This document shows, piece by piece, positions 1 to 14,069 of a stretch of DNA of 64,000 nt. Position 1 is the stretch's first letter; the number at the start of each line of letters is the position of its first letter. The notes under the pieces are model-generated. The model saw nothing but the letters and a program-made list of their open reading frames with translations. It made no database searches and had not been told where the DNA came from. Where the stretch lies: contig MCFH01000070.1 of assembly GCA_002104945.1 (NCBI GenBank), positions 1 to 64,000 on the forward strand, given 5' to 3'. The DNA comes from Piromyces finnis (lineage: Eukaryota > Neocallimastigomycota > Neocallimastigomycetes > Neocallimastigales > Neocallimastigaceae). A program made the translations under genes and the position numbers.

Positions 1-1032
1 TTTTTTTTTTCAATTTTTTTACCTATAGAGTAATTATAATTTTCATTACTACTATTATTACTATAATTAGTAATAGGGTTAGTATTATACAAATAAAATG
101 ATAATAATGATTATAAAAGAGATAAAGAAAAATAAATTAAATTAAAAAGGAGGGAAAAAATTTTTAATAAAATAATACACTGTTTTTTATTTTTATTTTA
201 TTTTTTTTTTTTTAAATAGAAAATAAAAATTAATTCGTTTATAATATTTAATAATAAAAAAAGCAATAATAATGGTTCAATAGAAAAAATTATGGATTTT
301 AATGAAATAAAAAACAAAGCAAAATAGAAATTAATAAAATCCATTAAATACTCATAAAAAAAAAAATTAATTAAAAAAAATATATACTAAAATAAAAATA
401 ATTATTATATTTTTATATATTAATACAAATATAATAATTTAAATAGCATATTTAATACTGTATTTTAAAACAATAATATAGATAGATATAAAAATAATAA
501 AAATAAAAAAATAAAATTTACATATAAAAAAAAAGTTAACATATCTTTATATAATTATTAATTTGTTTTATTTATTAGGATTCTTTTTTTTTTTTTTATA
601 GGATTTACAAATTTACTATATTTAAAAATTTTATAAAAAAAAATAGAAAAATTTAAACATTAGAATATACTTTTTTGTTTGTTTTTTACTTATTTTATTT
701 TATAATAATAATGAAAAAATAAAAATAAAAAAGCAATAATAAATATATAAAAGTGAAGAAGTCAAAAATAAAAAAAGAAAAAAAAATTAAAAATAAAATT
801 GTATAGTAACTCTCAATATAATGATACTGCATTGATACATCCTCCTATTCCTACCTAATAAATAAAATGGAATATATATATAAAAGGATCAAAGAATGAT
901 AGTATCAATCTACCATGAGTTATGATTTCCTATATTGTAGAATTATTAACATTAGACTTGGACACTTTCAACAGGACATTTAGAATGTTTCTTTTCAATA
1001 CCGGTATAAAATAGACATTCTTGATTTCATTT
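1..1032. other. Intergenic, no gene seen
   Basis: Very AT-rich sequence with A and T homopolymers. The last 200 bases (about 820-1032) are less AT-biased and contain a sequence close to the retrotransposon target (GATTTCCTAT at about 928), but I see no convincing reading frame or RNA gene here. Confidence 0.6.
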
Positions 1033-1039
1033 GATTTCC

Positions 1040-1045
<6 letters not shown>
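1033..1045. repeat. Target-site duplication, 3' side of LINE
   Basis: The 13-bp sequence GATTTCCTATCAA directly abuts the poly(A) end of the minus-strand LINE and is repeated exactly at 6737-6749 next to its 5' end. Confidence 0.9.

Positions 1046-1086
<41 letters not shown>
1046..1086 (-). other. LINE poly(A) tail
   Basis: Run of 41 T on the plus strand, read as poly(A) at the 3' end of the minus-strand LINE. It follows GATGCCGTT, the same 3' terminus as in the truncated copies near 43.2-43.8 kb. Confidence 0.92.
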
Positions 1087-1089
<3 letters not shown>

Positions 1090-1324
1090 GGCATCAAATA
1101 TTTTAAACTTTATTATTAATTTAATTAAAATTATAATACATGAAATATAAAAATTAAAATAAAATAAAAATAAAAAAAATATGTTTAAATAAACACAAAT
1201 GAATAAAAATTGGGTATAATGTATTCTAGTAATTTTAATTAAAGTAAGAAAGCCACTATCATACTAAAGTATAATAATTGTATTTGACTTCCAATGGGAC
1301 ACCGAGCCAAAGATCAAAATTTTG

Positions 1325-4300
1325 TCATGGAACAAAATTATGATCTCCATTGGTTGCGCTGGCCCTCCTGGCCTGTCTTACTGTTTCTTCAGCATTGACG
1401 CTCTTGGATGTTGCTTCAAACCTTTTGAACATTGACCATTGCTGGCCAATAGCAAAAGGCATGATTTTGGTTAGAAGTTCCGCGGTTACCGTCAAGAATG
1501 GTGCTCCTTCATTAGTACCAGATTGAATCTGACGCTTACAAAGTTCTTTCCATTCCCTTGAATTGTAATTAATATTGTTAAAACTTCTTCCCCCAAGAAG
1601 GAATTTAAATATTTTACTGCACACACTAGAATAATCATACACATTAATATTCACCGGATTATTAGAACTATTACTATCATTAACTAAATTACTATCTAAA
1701 TTAGAATTATTATCTTCACTATTGCTATCATTACTAATATTATTATTTCTATTATTGTTATTATTACTATTGTTACTATTACTATTGTTACTATTACTAT
1801 TGTTACTATTACTATTGTTACTATTACTATTAATGTTATTACTATCTCTACTGATATTATCAATTTCATTATTATTGATAGGACTATTGGAATTACGTTG
1901 ACTGAAAAAATTTAATAGCTGGACTATGGAATCATAATGTTTAATACGGATATCTCTAAATGTTGGACAATCTAATAACCAATGTTTAATACTTTGATCT
2001 CCACACTTGCAACATGGACAGTAGTTAGGACAAACTGGATCAACAAATTTAGCAGCTTTGGCAACTCTAGCATCCAACTTGTATCCGCTTCTTGCTTTCA
2101 ATAGCCAGTAGAAGCCATAGGCAAACTCTGGGTACTCATAACATAATTTAATAAAATCTTTAGTTTCACTAAATTTATTATCATCATAATATTGCGCTTT
2201 GATTGAATTCCCTTTGAGATCTTTCCAATAAAAGTTTTTAACTGCTTTAACATCTCCATGTTTCTTTAGTTTTTTATCAAGTGTCCTACTTGATTTGCAC
2301 CACGTGTATTTTCTAAATTTAGGAATGTAATTGACAAGGTGTGAGATAATACAATTTGAGTTTTTCCATTTGTTAAAACATCTAACCTGAGCTAACGCAC
2401 ATTTGGCTGACAATGGAGGAATATTCAAATCTTTTGAAATAGAGTATAAAGATATAAACGATACAGCTTTATGAACTCCGGCAACCCATCGTATTCCTTT
2501 GTTAACATGCTTCTGAGCAATCCTAGACCTAGCTTTGTTGGATCCAAGTAATGGTGCAAAGTATGAAACTCTGCTAATCACTTGTGAGTTAAGTACTAGT
2601 TTTTTGAAAGGAATAGGAATATTAGGATTTCTTAAGAATTTACTGACTGAGAAAAGCCCTTTCAAAACCTTGTTATTAAGAGCTTTAATTACTGGTTTAA
2701 GGGACAAATTCTTATCAAATGGAACACCAAGATAAGTATAACAATCAGTAGTTGGAATGGGTTGTCCTGCTAAGTAAAATGTTGGATCTCTCTTGTTCTG
2801 ATTTTCTATTGATTCAGGACGAATCACCATCGTTGAACATTTCTGGATACCAAATTCCATTTCATTATACAATGCCCATTCATTAACTCTTCTAAGCATC
2901 TTTTTTAAGCATCCTCTTGTTGGAGCACAAATAACTATATCATCTGCAAAAAGTCCACCACAGCATCGAGTGTCACCTAAACTGACTCCTAGATCTTCGC
3001 ACTCTCTAAATATATCATTAATAAAGAGATTAAAGAGAATAGGAGAAAGAGGGCAACCTTGACGGACTCCTTTCTTCACATCAAAAGATTTCGAGAATTG
3101 TCCATCTAATTTGACATTAGCCTTAGATGTTAAATATAAATTTTTGATGAATTGTAAACTCTTACCTCGGATTCCTAAACAATCTAATTTATGGAGAATA
3201 TTACCGATTGGGACTGAATCGTATGCTTTCCTGAGATCTAAAAAGGCCAAATATGTCTCTTTATTATCTAATTGACGTCTACGGCATATTTCTTGGATTG
3301 AAATGAAAAGACTAATACTTTCTTCCTTTTTTCGAAAACCAAATTGTTCAGGTCTAATGAAATTATTCTTTAAACCATATTCTGAGATTCTAGTGGTGAC
3401 AATTTTGGAAATCAACTTAATACCATTATTGATAAGTGATATACCTCGATAGTTATCACAATCTGTCAAATCTCCCTTCTTAGGAATAGAAACAATACTG
3501 GATTCATTCCATGAGTTGGGGAAATCTCCATCCCAAATACGGTTGAATAATTTAAGAATAAAATTTAAACCATGAGCATCATTATCTGAAGTAGTATTAC
3601 CAGAAGAATTATTATCTGTAGCATTATTAGAATCATTACTTGATGGAACTAATGCTTTGTAAAATTCAATTGGAATACCATCCGGACCTGATGCTTTATA
3701 ATTTGGAGTAGTGAGGATAGCTGACTTGACTTCATCAATACTAATATCTTGGTTGATATCCCATTCATCAAGCATAGGAAGTGAAAAACGTTTATTCATT
3801 GGTTCTTCATACCAATGCTCTAAATCAAGACTTACACCACTTGGATCTGATGCAAGCTTTTCGAAATGATCATGCCACACATCTAGTTGTTCTTCCGTAG
3901 CAACAACTAATTCTCCATTTTTATTTTTAATTGGTTGAGCAATAAAGAAAGAATCTTTTCCAATTTTTGCAGTTTTCTTGATCCATTTCCAGGCCTTCTT
4001 AGGATTATGACTCTTCATATACTCACATCCTGTTTTAATCCAATGAAGATATTCTTGCTTCCTAAATTCATTACATCTTTTGTGGATGTAATCAATGAGT
4101 TTACGGTAGATTTTAATTCTTTTAATAAATTCATCTATATCATAAATTCTTTCTTTTTTAAATCTCTTATACAACTTCATTTTGATTTTTTGAAGATTAA
4201 AAATTTGTTGTGAAATATGAAATGAAGACTTTATAACATTATTTGCTGAAGTAATACTGAGCTCGTCTGCAATTGAAAAAGCAGTTGAAGTAAACTCTTT

Positions 4301-5848
4301 GGAAAGTTCATCTGTAGAAACATTAGGATCGTTGGATTTAGCTGAAAGTATTTGGAATTTATTATGACTGAGAATAGATTCCTTTTCCTCAATACATTTT
4401 AATCTATTCCATTTCAGAATTTTCTTAGGAACATTAAAGTCATTAGAAAAATCTTCCATAGGAATAATTTTACCATTAATAAGAAGTGGCTTATGGTCTG
4501 ATACAGGATAAAAATTATTTATAAATGATCCTGAGTGAATAAGATCTTTCATCTTCGAATTGATAAGAGCATGGTCAATGTCGGAAGATTGATCACCTCG
4601 AGTCCAAGAGATAGTAGACCCTCTAAGCGGAAGAATTTCCCAATCTCCTAATCCATTAGTTGATAACCAGTTGGATAATTTTACTTTAGACATATTAAAA
4701 TCACCAACAAGAATCGATGGATGGGATGAATGAGTTTGTAACCACAAGCGAACTTCTAACTTTGCATGATCAACATAGATGTTGTGATGACTATGAGGCA
4801 TATAAACATTACCAATCGAGCATTTGAATCTATTCCAGAGACTAAAAGTATAAATAGAAATAATATACTTTCCAGAGAAGTTTTCAAGTGAGGCTTGACA
4901 TGAATTGTGAAAACCTAAATATAAACCTCTCATTCCCGGAACTGATTCGTCAGCTTTCTTGAAAAAGTGTCTATAGTTTCGCAAAGTAACACGACAAGGA
5001 TAATCTGTATTCGATCCAGAACCATTACCAGTTTCTTGGAAACATAAAAATAATGGTTTGAAAATAGCTGTGAAATAGCTAATACTATCTCTCTTTTCGT
5101 GATTCCACCCATTGGTGTTCCAACTAAGACAAAAAGAAAAGTTATCAGGCTTGTTGGATGAGGAAGAATCGTTGCTATTATTATTATTATTAAAGTCATC
5201 GTTATTAATGGATGATGCATCAGAGGAATAAGTAGAACTATTACTAGATGGCTGTGAAACTGAAGAACTATCAACTATTGAACTGTTATCAGAGTTGATA
5301 GAGCTATTAGAATTAATTGTTGAATGTTGAGATTGAAATTGTGTTTGCTGTAGATCTGGAATATTTTCATGATTGGAAACTTGTTGAAGATCTTGTTGAA
5401 GATCTAGTTGAAGATCGGATTGTTGATGAGATTGTTGAACTGATTGTTGAAATGATTGTTGAATAGAATGTTGATGTTTATTAGAAACTAAAATTTTACG
5501 TTTGAGAGTGGAAAAAGTGTATTTGTGATTCCTTCTACTACGAGCTGAAAAGGAAATTGAGGTAACTGAAAGTTTCTTCTTTAACATGTGTAAGATTTTA
5601 ATACAATCTTTCGATGAACCATGAACCTTGACTAAGAAAAAGTGATCATTGAAAGTCTGAAAATATTTAACACTAATAACTGAATTAAATTTATCTTCTA
5701 GAATAACCTCGAGTTTTTCCCATAGCATATTTACTGACCATGATCGAATACCACGGATAAAGAAGGAGCGAATATCATCTAAGGGGATACCATAAGACCG
5801 GGTACCACGTCTGATATAATTCTTGTCTTTAATATAAAGGACTGACAT
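1325..5848 (-). CDS. LINE polyprotein: endonuclease, reverse transcriptase, zinc knuckle
   Basis: 1507-residue protein for target-primed reverse transcription. Residues 1-100 are unrecognised; 120-235 are Gln-, Ser- and Asn-rich low complexity. An APE-type endonuclease covers about 236-460, with SWNTNGW (242), QETG (271), GDFNM (382), DIDHALI (423) and SDHKPL (450). Reverse transcriptase covers about 700-1100, with GPDGIP (721), IPKKGD (788), LRKAYDS (872), GVRQGCPLSP (927) and catalytic FADD (967), Phe replacing the commoner Tyr. A Cys/His cluster of CCHC type lies at about 1273-1294, followed by an Asn/Ser-rich stretch (1320-1400) and a conserved C-terminal segment. No RNase H domain and no separate ORF1 were seen. 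The first ATG of the frame is taken as the start. No internal stop or frameshift was seen, so it may be active. Confidence 0.93.
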   Translation of the reverse strand: MSVLYIKDKNYIRRGTRSYGIPLDDIRSFFIRGIRSWSVNMLWEKLEVILEDKFNSVISVKYFQTFNDHFFLVKVHGSSKDCIKILHMLKKKLSVTSISFSARSRRNHKYTFSTLKRKILVSNKHQHSIQQSFQQSVQQSHQQSDLQLDLQQDLQQVSNHENIPDLQQTQFQSQHSTINSNSSINSDNSSIVDSSSVSQPSSNSSTYSSDASSINNDDFNNNNNSNDSSSSNKPDNFSFCLSWNTNGWNHEKRDSISYFTAIFKPLFLCFQETGNGSGSNTDYPCRVTLRNYRHFFKKADESVPGMRGLYLGFHNSCQASLENFSGKYIISIYTFSLWNRFKCSIGNVYMPHSHHNIYVDHAKLEVRLWLQTHSSHPSILVGDFNMSKVKLSNWLSTNGLGDWEILPLRGSTISWTRGDQSSDIDHALINSKMKDLIHSGSFINNFYPVSDHKPLLINGKIIPMEDFSNDFNVPKKILKWNRLKCIEEKESILSHNKFQILSAKSNDPNVSTDELSKEFTSTAFSIADELSITSANNVIKSSFHISQQIFNLQKIKMKLYKRFKKERIYDIDEFIKRIKIYRKLIDYIHKRCNEFRKQEYLHWIKTGCEYMKSHNPKKAWKWIKKTAKIGKDSFFIAQPIKNKNGELVVATEEQLDVWHDHFEKLASDPSGVSLDLEHWYEEPMNKRFSLPMLDEWDINQDISIDEVKSAILTTPNYKASGPDGIPIEFYKALVPSSNDSNNATDNNSSGNTTSDNDAHGLNFILKLFNRIWDGDFPNSWNESSIVSIPKKGDLTDCDNYRGISLINNGIKLISKIVTTRISEYGLKNNFIRPEQFGFRKKEESISLFISIQEICRRRQLDNKETYLAFLDLRKAYDSVPIGNILHKLDCLGIRGKSLQFIKNLYLTSKANVKLDGQFSKSFDVKKGVRQGCPLSPILFNLFINDIFRECEDLGVSLGDTRCCGGLFADDIVICAPTRGCLKKMLRRVNEWALYNEMEFGIQKCSTMVIRPESIENQNKRDPTFYLAGQPIPTTDCYTYLGVPFDKNLSLKPVIKALNNKVLKGLFSVSKFLRNPNIPIPFKKLVLNSQVISRVSYFAPLLGSNKARSRIAQKHVNKGIRWVAGVHKAVSFISLYSISKDLNIPPLSAKCALAQVRCFNKWKNSNCIISHLVNYIPKFRKYTWCKSSRTLDKKLKKHGDVKAVKNFYWKDLKGNSIKAQYYDDNKFSETKDFIKLCYEYPEFAYGFYWLLKARSGYKLDARVAKAAKFVDPVCPNYCPCCKCGDQSIKHWLLDCPTFRDIRIKHYDSIVQLLNFFSQRNSNSPINNNEIDNISRDSNNINSNSNNSNSNNSNSNNSNSNNSNNNNNRNNNISNDSNSEDNNSNLDSNLVNDSNSSNNPVNINVYDYSSVCSKIFKFLLGGRSFNNINYNSREWKELCKRQIQSGTNEGAPFLTVTAELLTKIMPFAIGQQWSMFKRFEATSKSVNAEETVRQARRASATNGDHNFVP

Positions 5849-6736
5849 GATAATAAATTCTAATTAAAAATATTGAATATAAAATAAATACTAATAAAAA
5901 TTATAAATATAACGTATATGGAAAAAAAATCTGTCTCTCTCTCTCTTCTTAAAAGTACTGGATAGTACAAAAATTGTTACGATGCTTTGTTTAAAGTTTC
6001 TTTTTTTGAATTCTAGTTGTAAATTTTCTTTAAAAATTCTAGTTTTGGTTTGTTGTTAGTAAATTCGATTCGCTTTTTGACACTAAACTTGTTTGACTTA
6101 CTTTTCATTAAATATTTAAATTGGTAAAAAATTTGAATCAAGAATGTCGACACCAGAAAGCTTGTGAATAGTATTTTTACATGATGTAGAGTGAATCAGT
6201 CTCTTACAAGAAACAATACAACAATAGCTACATGAATATAAAAATACAATGCAAATGCTAAAGTTGACTACATTGGATTCTTACAAGAGAAGAGTAGTAC
6301 TACATGAATACATGAATAAAAGAAAAAATACAGCAACAAAATGTATTACTCTTCTAATTAAATACTATACAAACTTACCTGAATATCAAACATTCAACTT
6401 ATTCATCAAATACTTAAATTCGATGGATAAATGTTTTTTAATCGCTCAGTACCATGAGCTTAGTCCTAATAATTTTCCCTTAAAGACTAACCAAGCATCC
6501 ATTGCGCAATGCTTGGATTTAATTCTTCCTACTCTCTCAGTACCATGAGCATGAGTAGACCCCCTTGAGAAACTACATTTATTAAATAAATGAAGGCACG
6601 TTTCCAAGAGGGCACCAAGCATCCATTGCGCAATACTTGGATTTAATTCTTTCTACTCTCTCAGTACCATGAGCATGAGTAGACCCCCTTGAGAAACTAC
6701 ATTTATTAAATAAATGAAGGCACGTTCCCAAGAGGA
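5849..6736 (-). promoter_or_regulatory. LINE 5' UTR, likely internal promoter region
   Basis: About 890 bases between the ORF start and the 5' target-site duplication. It contains two 124-bp tandem units at the extreme 5' end and otherwise no coding potential on the element strand. By analogy with other LINEs this region should carry the internal promoter; that role is inferred only from position and structure. Confidence 0.6.
6490..6736 (-). repeat. Two 124-bp tandem units at the LINE 5' end
   Basis: The unit starting ACCAAGCATCCATTGCGCAA at 6490 repeats at 6614 with period 124 and only a few substitutions. The second copy ends at the element boundary. A diverged piece of the same unit (CTCAGTACCATGAGC at 6445) suggests a third, decayed copy toward the ORF. 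The arrangement resembles promoter monomers at the 5' ends of some LINEs. Confidence 0.9.
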
Positions 6737-6749
6737 GATTTCCTATCAA
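6737..6749. repeat. Target-site duplication, 5' side of LINE
   Basis: Exact second copy of GATTTCCTATCAA (first at 1033-1045), immediately outside the 5' end of the minus-strand LINE. It runs into an A-rich tract at 6750-6770, part of the original target. Confidence 0.9.
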
Positions 6750-8200
6750 ATAAAAAAAAAAAAAAAAAAATCACAAAGCTGTTAATACAAAATCATTTGT
6801 TTTGTTTTGTTTTGTTTTTTAGTAAAAAACGACTTTAAGATTTTATATATATAGGTAGTATGAGATCCTGTTGATTATATATAAAAAATATTTTAAACAT
6901 TAATGCACTTATGTGTAATTGGGACTAGATATTTCCAATACTACAAAGAATTTTTAATCTTGGACACTTTGTAATTCAATAATTAACCTAAAGATCATTC
7001 TTACATTATAGAAAGTAAATAGACTAATAAATATATATATTTGTTTTTGTTTTTGTTTCCGTTTTTTTGTTTTTTGTTTTTGTTTGATTTTATTCTTTAT
7101 TTTATTATATGTGATATATATGAAATGTGATAATATCTTCATTTTTTTAATCTCTTTCTTTCTTTTGGGTTTATTTTTATTTTTAAATAAAAAAGAAATT
7201 ATTTTTTTCTTTTATTATCATATAATAGAATTTTTTCTATTACCATTTTTTTTGTGTTTCTTCATTTCTTTTTTTTTTTTTTTGCTTTTGATTATGCTTT
7301 TCTCTTTTTTTTTTTTTTTTCCAAAAAAAAAAAAAATTAAACAAAATAAAATAAATAAAAATATGGGGATAACTTTTTTATTTTATTTTTTTTTTAATGT
7401 CATATTAAATAATAAATATTATATTTATTTAATATTATTATTTTTAATAGTCATTAAAAAAAACTTTTTATTTCCATATATTTCTTCTCTTTTTTCTTTC
7501 TTTTAATAAATTTATAAAAAAATTAAAAATATTTCTATTACTAAAATAAGTAAATTAAATATACTAAAATGAGTTTATATATTATTCATTCTAATCATTC
7601 CTATTCATGCATTTTTTTTCTACAAAGAAATTGCAACAAAAAATATATATTAATCTAACTATGGTAAGAACTTTTAATAAATAATCCACTTAATTATTAT
7701 TATTCTAGTTGTTGATTATTATTTATACTATTATTATTTATAATTACTGTTGTTGTTTTGTGTTGAAAATTATAATATATATTTCATTTTCTTTATATAA
7801 ATATTATAAAGTAATAAAACTTTTTATTCAAGAAAGAAAGAGGAAAAAAGTATTACTACCTATATAAAATCTATAAAGTGTAATTAAAAATTCCAAAATA
7901 TTTATCAAACTATTTTAACTAAATTTATATATTCTAGAATTTCTTAAAATATATCAAAATAGATAAATTCATTTATATTTTAAGTAAATAAATCTTAAAA
8001 CTGAAATTTAGTTTATATTGTTGTTTAAATATTATTGTCATTTTTTATTGTTTATGAACTAAAAAAAAATAACTGAAAATATTATATTAAAATGAAAAAA
8101 TTAAATTGGAAACAAAAATTATAAAGTATTTACATCATTGCAATAAACACTTTATAATAAAGGGAAATTTATTATTTAATTAATGATTAAATTAAATAAT
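6750..8200. other. Intergenic, low complexity
   Basis: Homopolymer and simple-repeat DNA: TTTTG repeats near 6800, pyrimidine-rich DNA at 7020-7330, an A run near 7325. Open frames here are low-complexity Phe/Leu/Lys strings and are not supported as genes. The part next to 8200 should hold the 3' UTR of the poly(A)-binding protein gene. Confidence 0.6.
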
Positions 8201-10139
<1,939 letters not shown>

Positions 10140-13100
10140 TTTTTCTATATAATTATAAATTTGAAATATTATTTATATATTAATATATTGTTAATTATGA
10201 TAAAATAATTGTTATTAAAAAATAATGTTTATTAAATTTAATTCTAAACTCCTTTTCTATCACATCTTAATAATATTCATCTGTCTTTTTTATTACATTT
10301 TCCTTTTTATTATAATAATACATATTGAATTTAATAATTTGATATTAATCTTCCACATTTTGCCATTTTAAAGTCTATTATTTTTTTTACATTCTTTAAT
10401 CAATGATAATGTTTACTTTTGGTTTAACATTTATAAAATGTCGCTTAGAATTAAAAAAAAAGATTGTTTTTGAATTTTTTTATCCAATTTATTTTTGAAT
10501 TTTTATGATTAATTTCTCAACATGTTCAATGATTTGTTTATTACAGAATTTAATTCGCAATAAGTTTAAAGTTCAACAACAATTCAATAATTTCTTTATT
10601 TTCCCACTTACTTTTTTTTTTTTAAATCTAAATTAACAAAATTTTTTTTTTTTTATTTTATATATATAAAAATCTTTTTATAGACTATTTAACTAGTTTT
10701 TAAAAAGATTACAATTAATAATATTAAATATAAAAATATTTAATAATTTTTTTTTTTTTTTTATATATTTATTAAAAGAGACAAGAGTAGAAAAAAAAAA
10801 TTTTCTGATACTGAAAAACTTTTATTAAAATAAAAAAAAAAAAAAATTGATGTTTTTCATTGGTTAAAAATTATATATCCATTTAAATTTATTTGTATAA
10901 AACAATATTTTCTAACCCTTTAATTTTTATTTAATTAAATTAATTATCTATCAGTAAATAAAAAAAATATTTTATACAATCAAATTAGAAACTATATATA
11001 TATAATATATAGAGAAATGTATTTTTAAATAATATGGAATATACATACAATATAAAATAATATAATATAAATTAAATTACATCAAAAACATCCAAATATT
11101 AAAGTTTTATTGTATATATTTAAAAATGTACATTATTATATTATATTATATATTGTGTAATACGTAATATATAAATTATGTAAATATCTAAATATTTTAA
11201 TATAAAAAAATTAATTTAAAGTAAATCTTTAAATTCTATTTATAATAAAAAGCTATATTATCCTACATTACTTCCAGAATTTAATTTAAATATACTATAA
11301 AACAGCTACTCTACTAAATACAATAATAAATTGAAATTAACCTAAATCATAATTACATTATAGATACTTATTCCTCCTTTGAAAATTTATAAAAACCTCA
11401 TTTGCTTCCTTTTTTTTTTACATATTCTAAATAGACGACGTAATTAAAAAAATCCACATTTTATTAAATTATTATAATATAATAAATTTAATAAATTATT
11501 AGCCAACCATTATGTAAATGCCACAAAAATAAGTGTTATTAAAATTAATTTTTGATTTATTATAGTTTTGAATAATAAAAATTGAATTAATAGGTAGAAT
11601 ATCATTTTTTGTTGTTGATAATTTTTACATCCATAAAATTTACATCTAAATCTCTACTAATTAACAATGATGATAACAAATTCTACTTCAAAACCTTTTT
11701 ATAGGAATTAAATATGTTTATTTAAAATTTTTTATTAATTTATATTGTAATGCATAAATGAATTAATTAATCTGAAAATAATGTTGATAAAAATGAAAAT
11801 AAATAAAAGAATAATTATTTTAATTTTTATTACTTTTTCCATATATACATTTTTTTTAAATAAAAAATCAGAAAAATATTATATATATTTTTATTGGATT
11901 TTTAAAAATTATATAAATTTACTATTAATTTATAATTATTACTATTACAGCTTTAATATATAAATAGTTTATTACATCACAGTCTTCATTATTCCTTGTC
12001 ATTCTAAAATGACTAATATTTTATATTAATCAGTTGTTTTATTTTTGTTATAATTGAGAATGAAAATTAAATCTATATTTATAATGAAAAATATTTAAAC
12101 TCAGATATAAAATATGTAAAATTATATTTATATTTTTACATTAATTTATATACAACGTACATTTTTTAAAAAATATATATTTACATCAATATTTTAAAAT
12201 ATGAAATTACAATATTTGGTGATATTGAATATATAAAATATTGAAGCTATAATGGACTTATTCAAGCCACATATGTTTATATAATGAATAGTTTAAGCTA
12301 TTCATTTCGAAAAATAAAAATAACTTCATATACTTTAAAAACAGTATTCTTAAAGTATAATGTAATCAAGTTGACTATATTAATTAAATTTTACTTATTT
12401 ACTTATTTTGTATTTATTAAAATGTTAATATGCAACTTAAAAATAACTTTCTTTTATAGATGTATAATCTTAATGTAACCAGTTTATTTTTTAGTTGGAA
12501 AATAAAGCGTATCTTAGAGAAAATTTATAGAAAATCTTTTAAAATTTTAATAATTTTTAATATAACTATAATAAATAAAAACCTTAAAAATTTTCCTAAA
12601 AAGAAAGAGTTGCTTAACTTAATTTGTATGTTTATTAAAAAATTCTGATACATTCTCATATCCTTTTATATATATAATAGTAATAATAATAGTAATAATA
12701 ATAGTAGTAGTAGTAGTAGTAGTAATAAAATACTATTGGGAAATTTTTAAAAAAAATAAGGAAAAATAAGGAAATAAATATGTATAATTAAAAAATTAAT
12801 AATGAAATATTTCTTACCTTATTTAAAATAAATTTCTATATTCATTTAGGTAGAAATTTATTTAAATAGTTATATTTAAATTTTTTAATATAATTTTTTG
12901 TGTTTTTTTTTTATTAGAATTAAAAAAAAAAATAAAAATAAATATTTTAAATATTAAACTTATATATTTCTAAAATAATATTCATACATGAATTGAATAT
13001 ATTGAATATTATTTAATTGTAATCTTTTTGAAAAATAATTCTTTAAAAATTATTAAAATAGATAAAATATATTGTAAGTATAATTATTTAATATTCATTT

Positions 13101-13303
13101 CAATTTTATCAAATGTAAATAAAATTGTATAGTTAAATTATTATAAAAGCTTTTATTTAAAATGCAATTTAACAATAAATTTATATGAATAAATATTTTA
13201 AATTATATAAACATTGAATTAAAATAATGTATACATTGATATAATAAAAATGTTTTAATAATAAAGTTATATTTTTAAAGAATTAAATTATTCATTATTC
13301 ATT
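10140..13303. other. Divergent intergenic region between PAB1 and the cyclin gene
   Basis: About 3.2 kb of AT-rich DNA between two divergent start codons, so both promoters should lie here. A TAA/TAG trinucleotide repeat lies at about 12676-12727. Small open frames at 11781, 12284 and 12460 have biased Ile/Lys/Phe composition and no recognisable motif. No RNA gene seen. Confidence 0.55.
12676..12727. repeat. TAA/TAG microsatellite
   Basis: About 17 trinucleotides of TAA and TAG type, including six consecutive TAG units, in intergenic DNA. Confidence 0.8.
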
Positions 13304-14035
13304 ATGAGTAATAAAAAAGAAAATTCATGGTTATTTACTAAAGAGGAATTAGATAATCCACCTTCAATTGAATATATGACATTAGCAAAAGAACGAGAAT
13401 GGAGAAAACTTGCAAGTAAATTTGTTTTGAACGTAGCAAAAGCACCAAGGCTCAAACTGTATGTTTGATTCTGGTACAATTAAATAATATTAAATATTAA
13501 TCAAAATTTGAAATATATTTAAAAAATTAAACATAAAATACCTGAAAATTTAAAATAAATATAAAGTTCAAGAGCAACTATAACAACGGCTCAGATATTC
13601 ATTCATAGATATTACATGAGAAGAACCTTTAATGATAATCCGTGGGATGTATCGATTGCTGCAATTTTTTTAGCTTCTAAAATTGAATATGAATATACCT
13701 CAAGAATTTCAAGATATTTAATCCATGAATGTGCAAGAGCTGCGAAAAAAATTGCAGACCCCCATTTTGAATTAAATAGAAAAGAAAAGGTTGATAATAT
13801 ATTGAAGCAAAAAGAAAATGATTAAATAATATAATTAGCAATAAAATATTAAAGGTAACTAATATTGAATATTGATTAATTTTTTTTACTAAATAATTAA
13901 TGATTAATAGGAATATGGATATTGGAGAAATAACATGTTCTATTATGAAACAGAAATGTTAAGAATACTTTATTATGATCTTAATGTAGATGAACCATAC
14001 AGTTACAGTATTAGATGGTGTCGAAAATACGAAAG

Positions 14036-14069
<34 letters not shown>

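Larger units (their letters stand above)
1046..6736 (-). mobile_element. Full-length LINE (non-LTR retrotransposon)
   Basis: Element of about 5.7 kb on the minus strand. It has a 5' leader (5849-6736) with two 124-bp tandem units, a single uninterrupted ORF of 1507 codons, a 3' UTR of about 240 bases ending GATGCCGTT, and a 41-nt poly(A) tail (T run at 1046-1086). It is flanked by a perfect 13-bp direct repeat, GATTTCCTATCAA, at 1033-1045 and 6737-6749, the expected target-site duplication of target-primed reverse transcription. The intact ORF, perfect duplication and long pure poly(A) indicate a recent insertion. Short 3'-end copies of the same family lie at 42898-43782. I do not assign a named clade. 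Confidence 0.93.

Noticed and set aside
6249-6548. 99-codon plus-strand frame in the LINE 5' region
   Set aside because: Lies antisense in the LINE 5' UTR, overlaps the 124-bp tandem units and has no recognisable motif.
953-6971. Shared CTTGGACACTTT at about 954 and 6959 as a second, longer flanking duplication
   Set aside because: The match is short and isolated, and the sequence around it differs. The 13-bp duplication directly at the element ends explains the insertion.
7084-7506. 140-codon open frame, Phe/Leu/Ile-rich
   Set aside because: Composed of T homopolymers and simple repeats, with no domain, no codon bias and no sensible start context.
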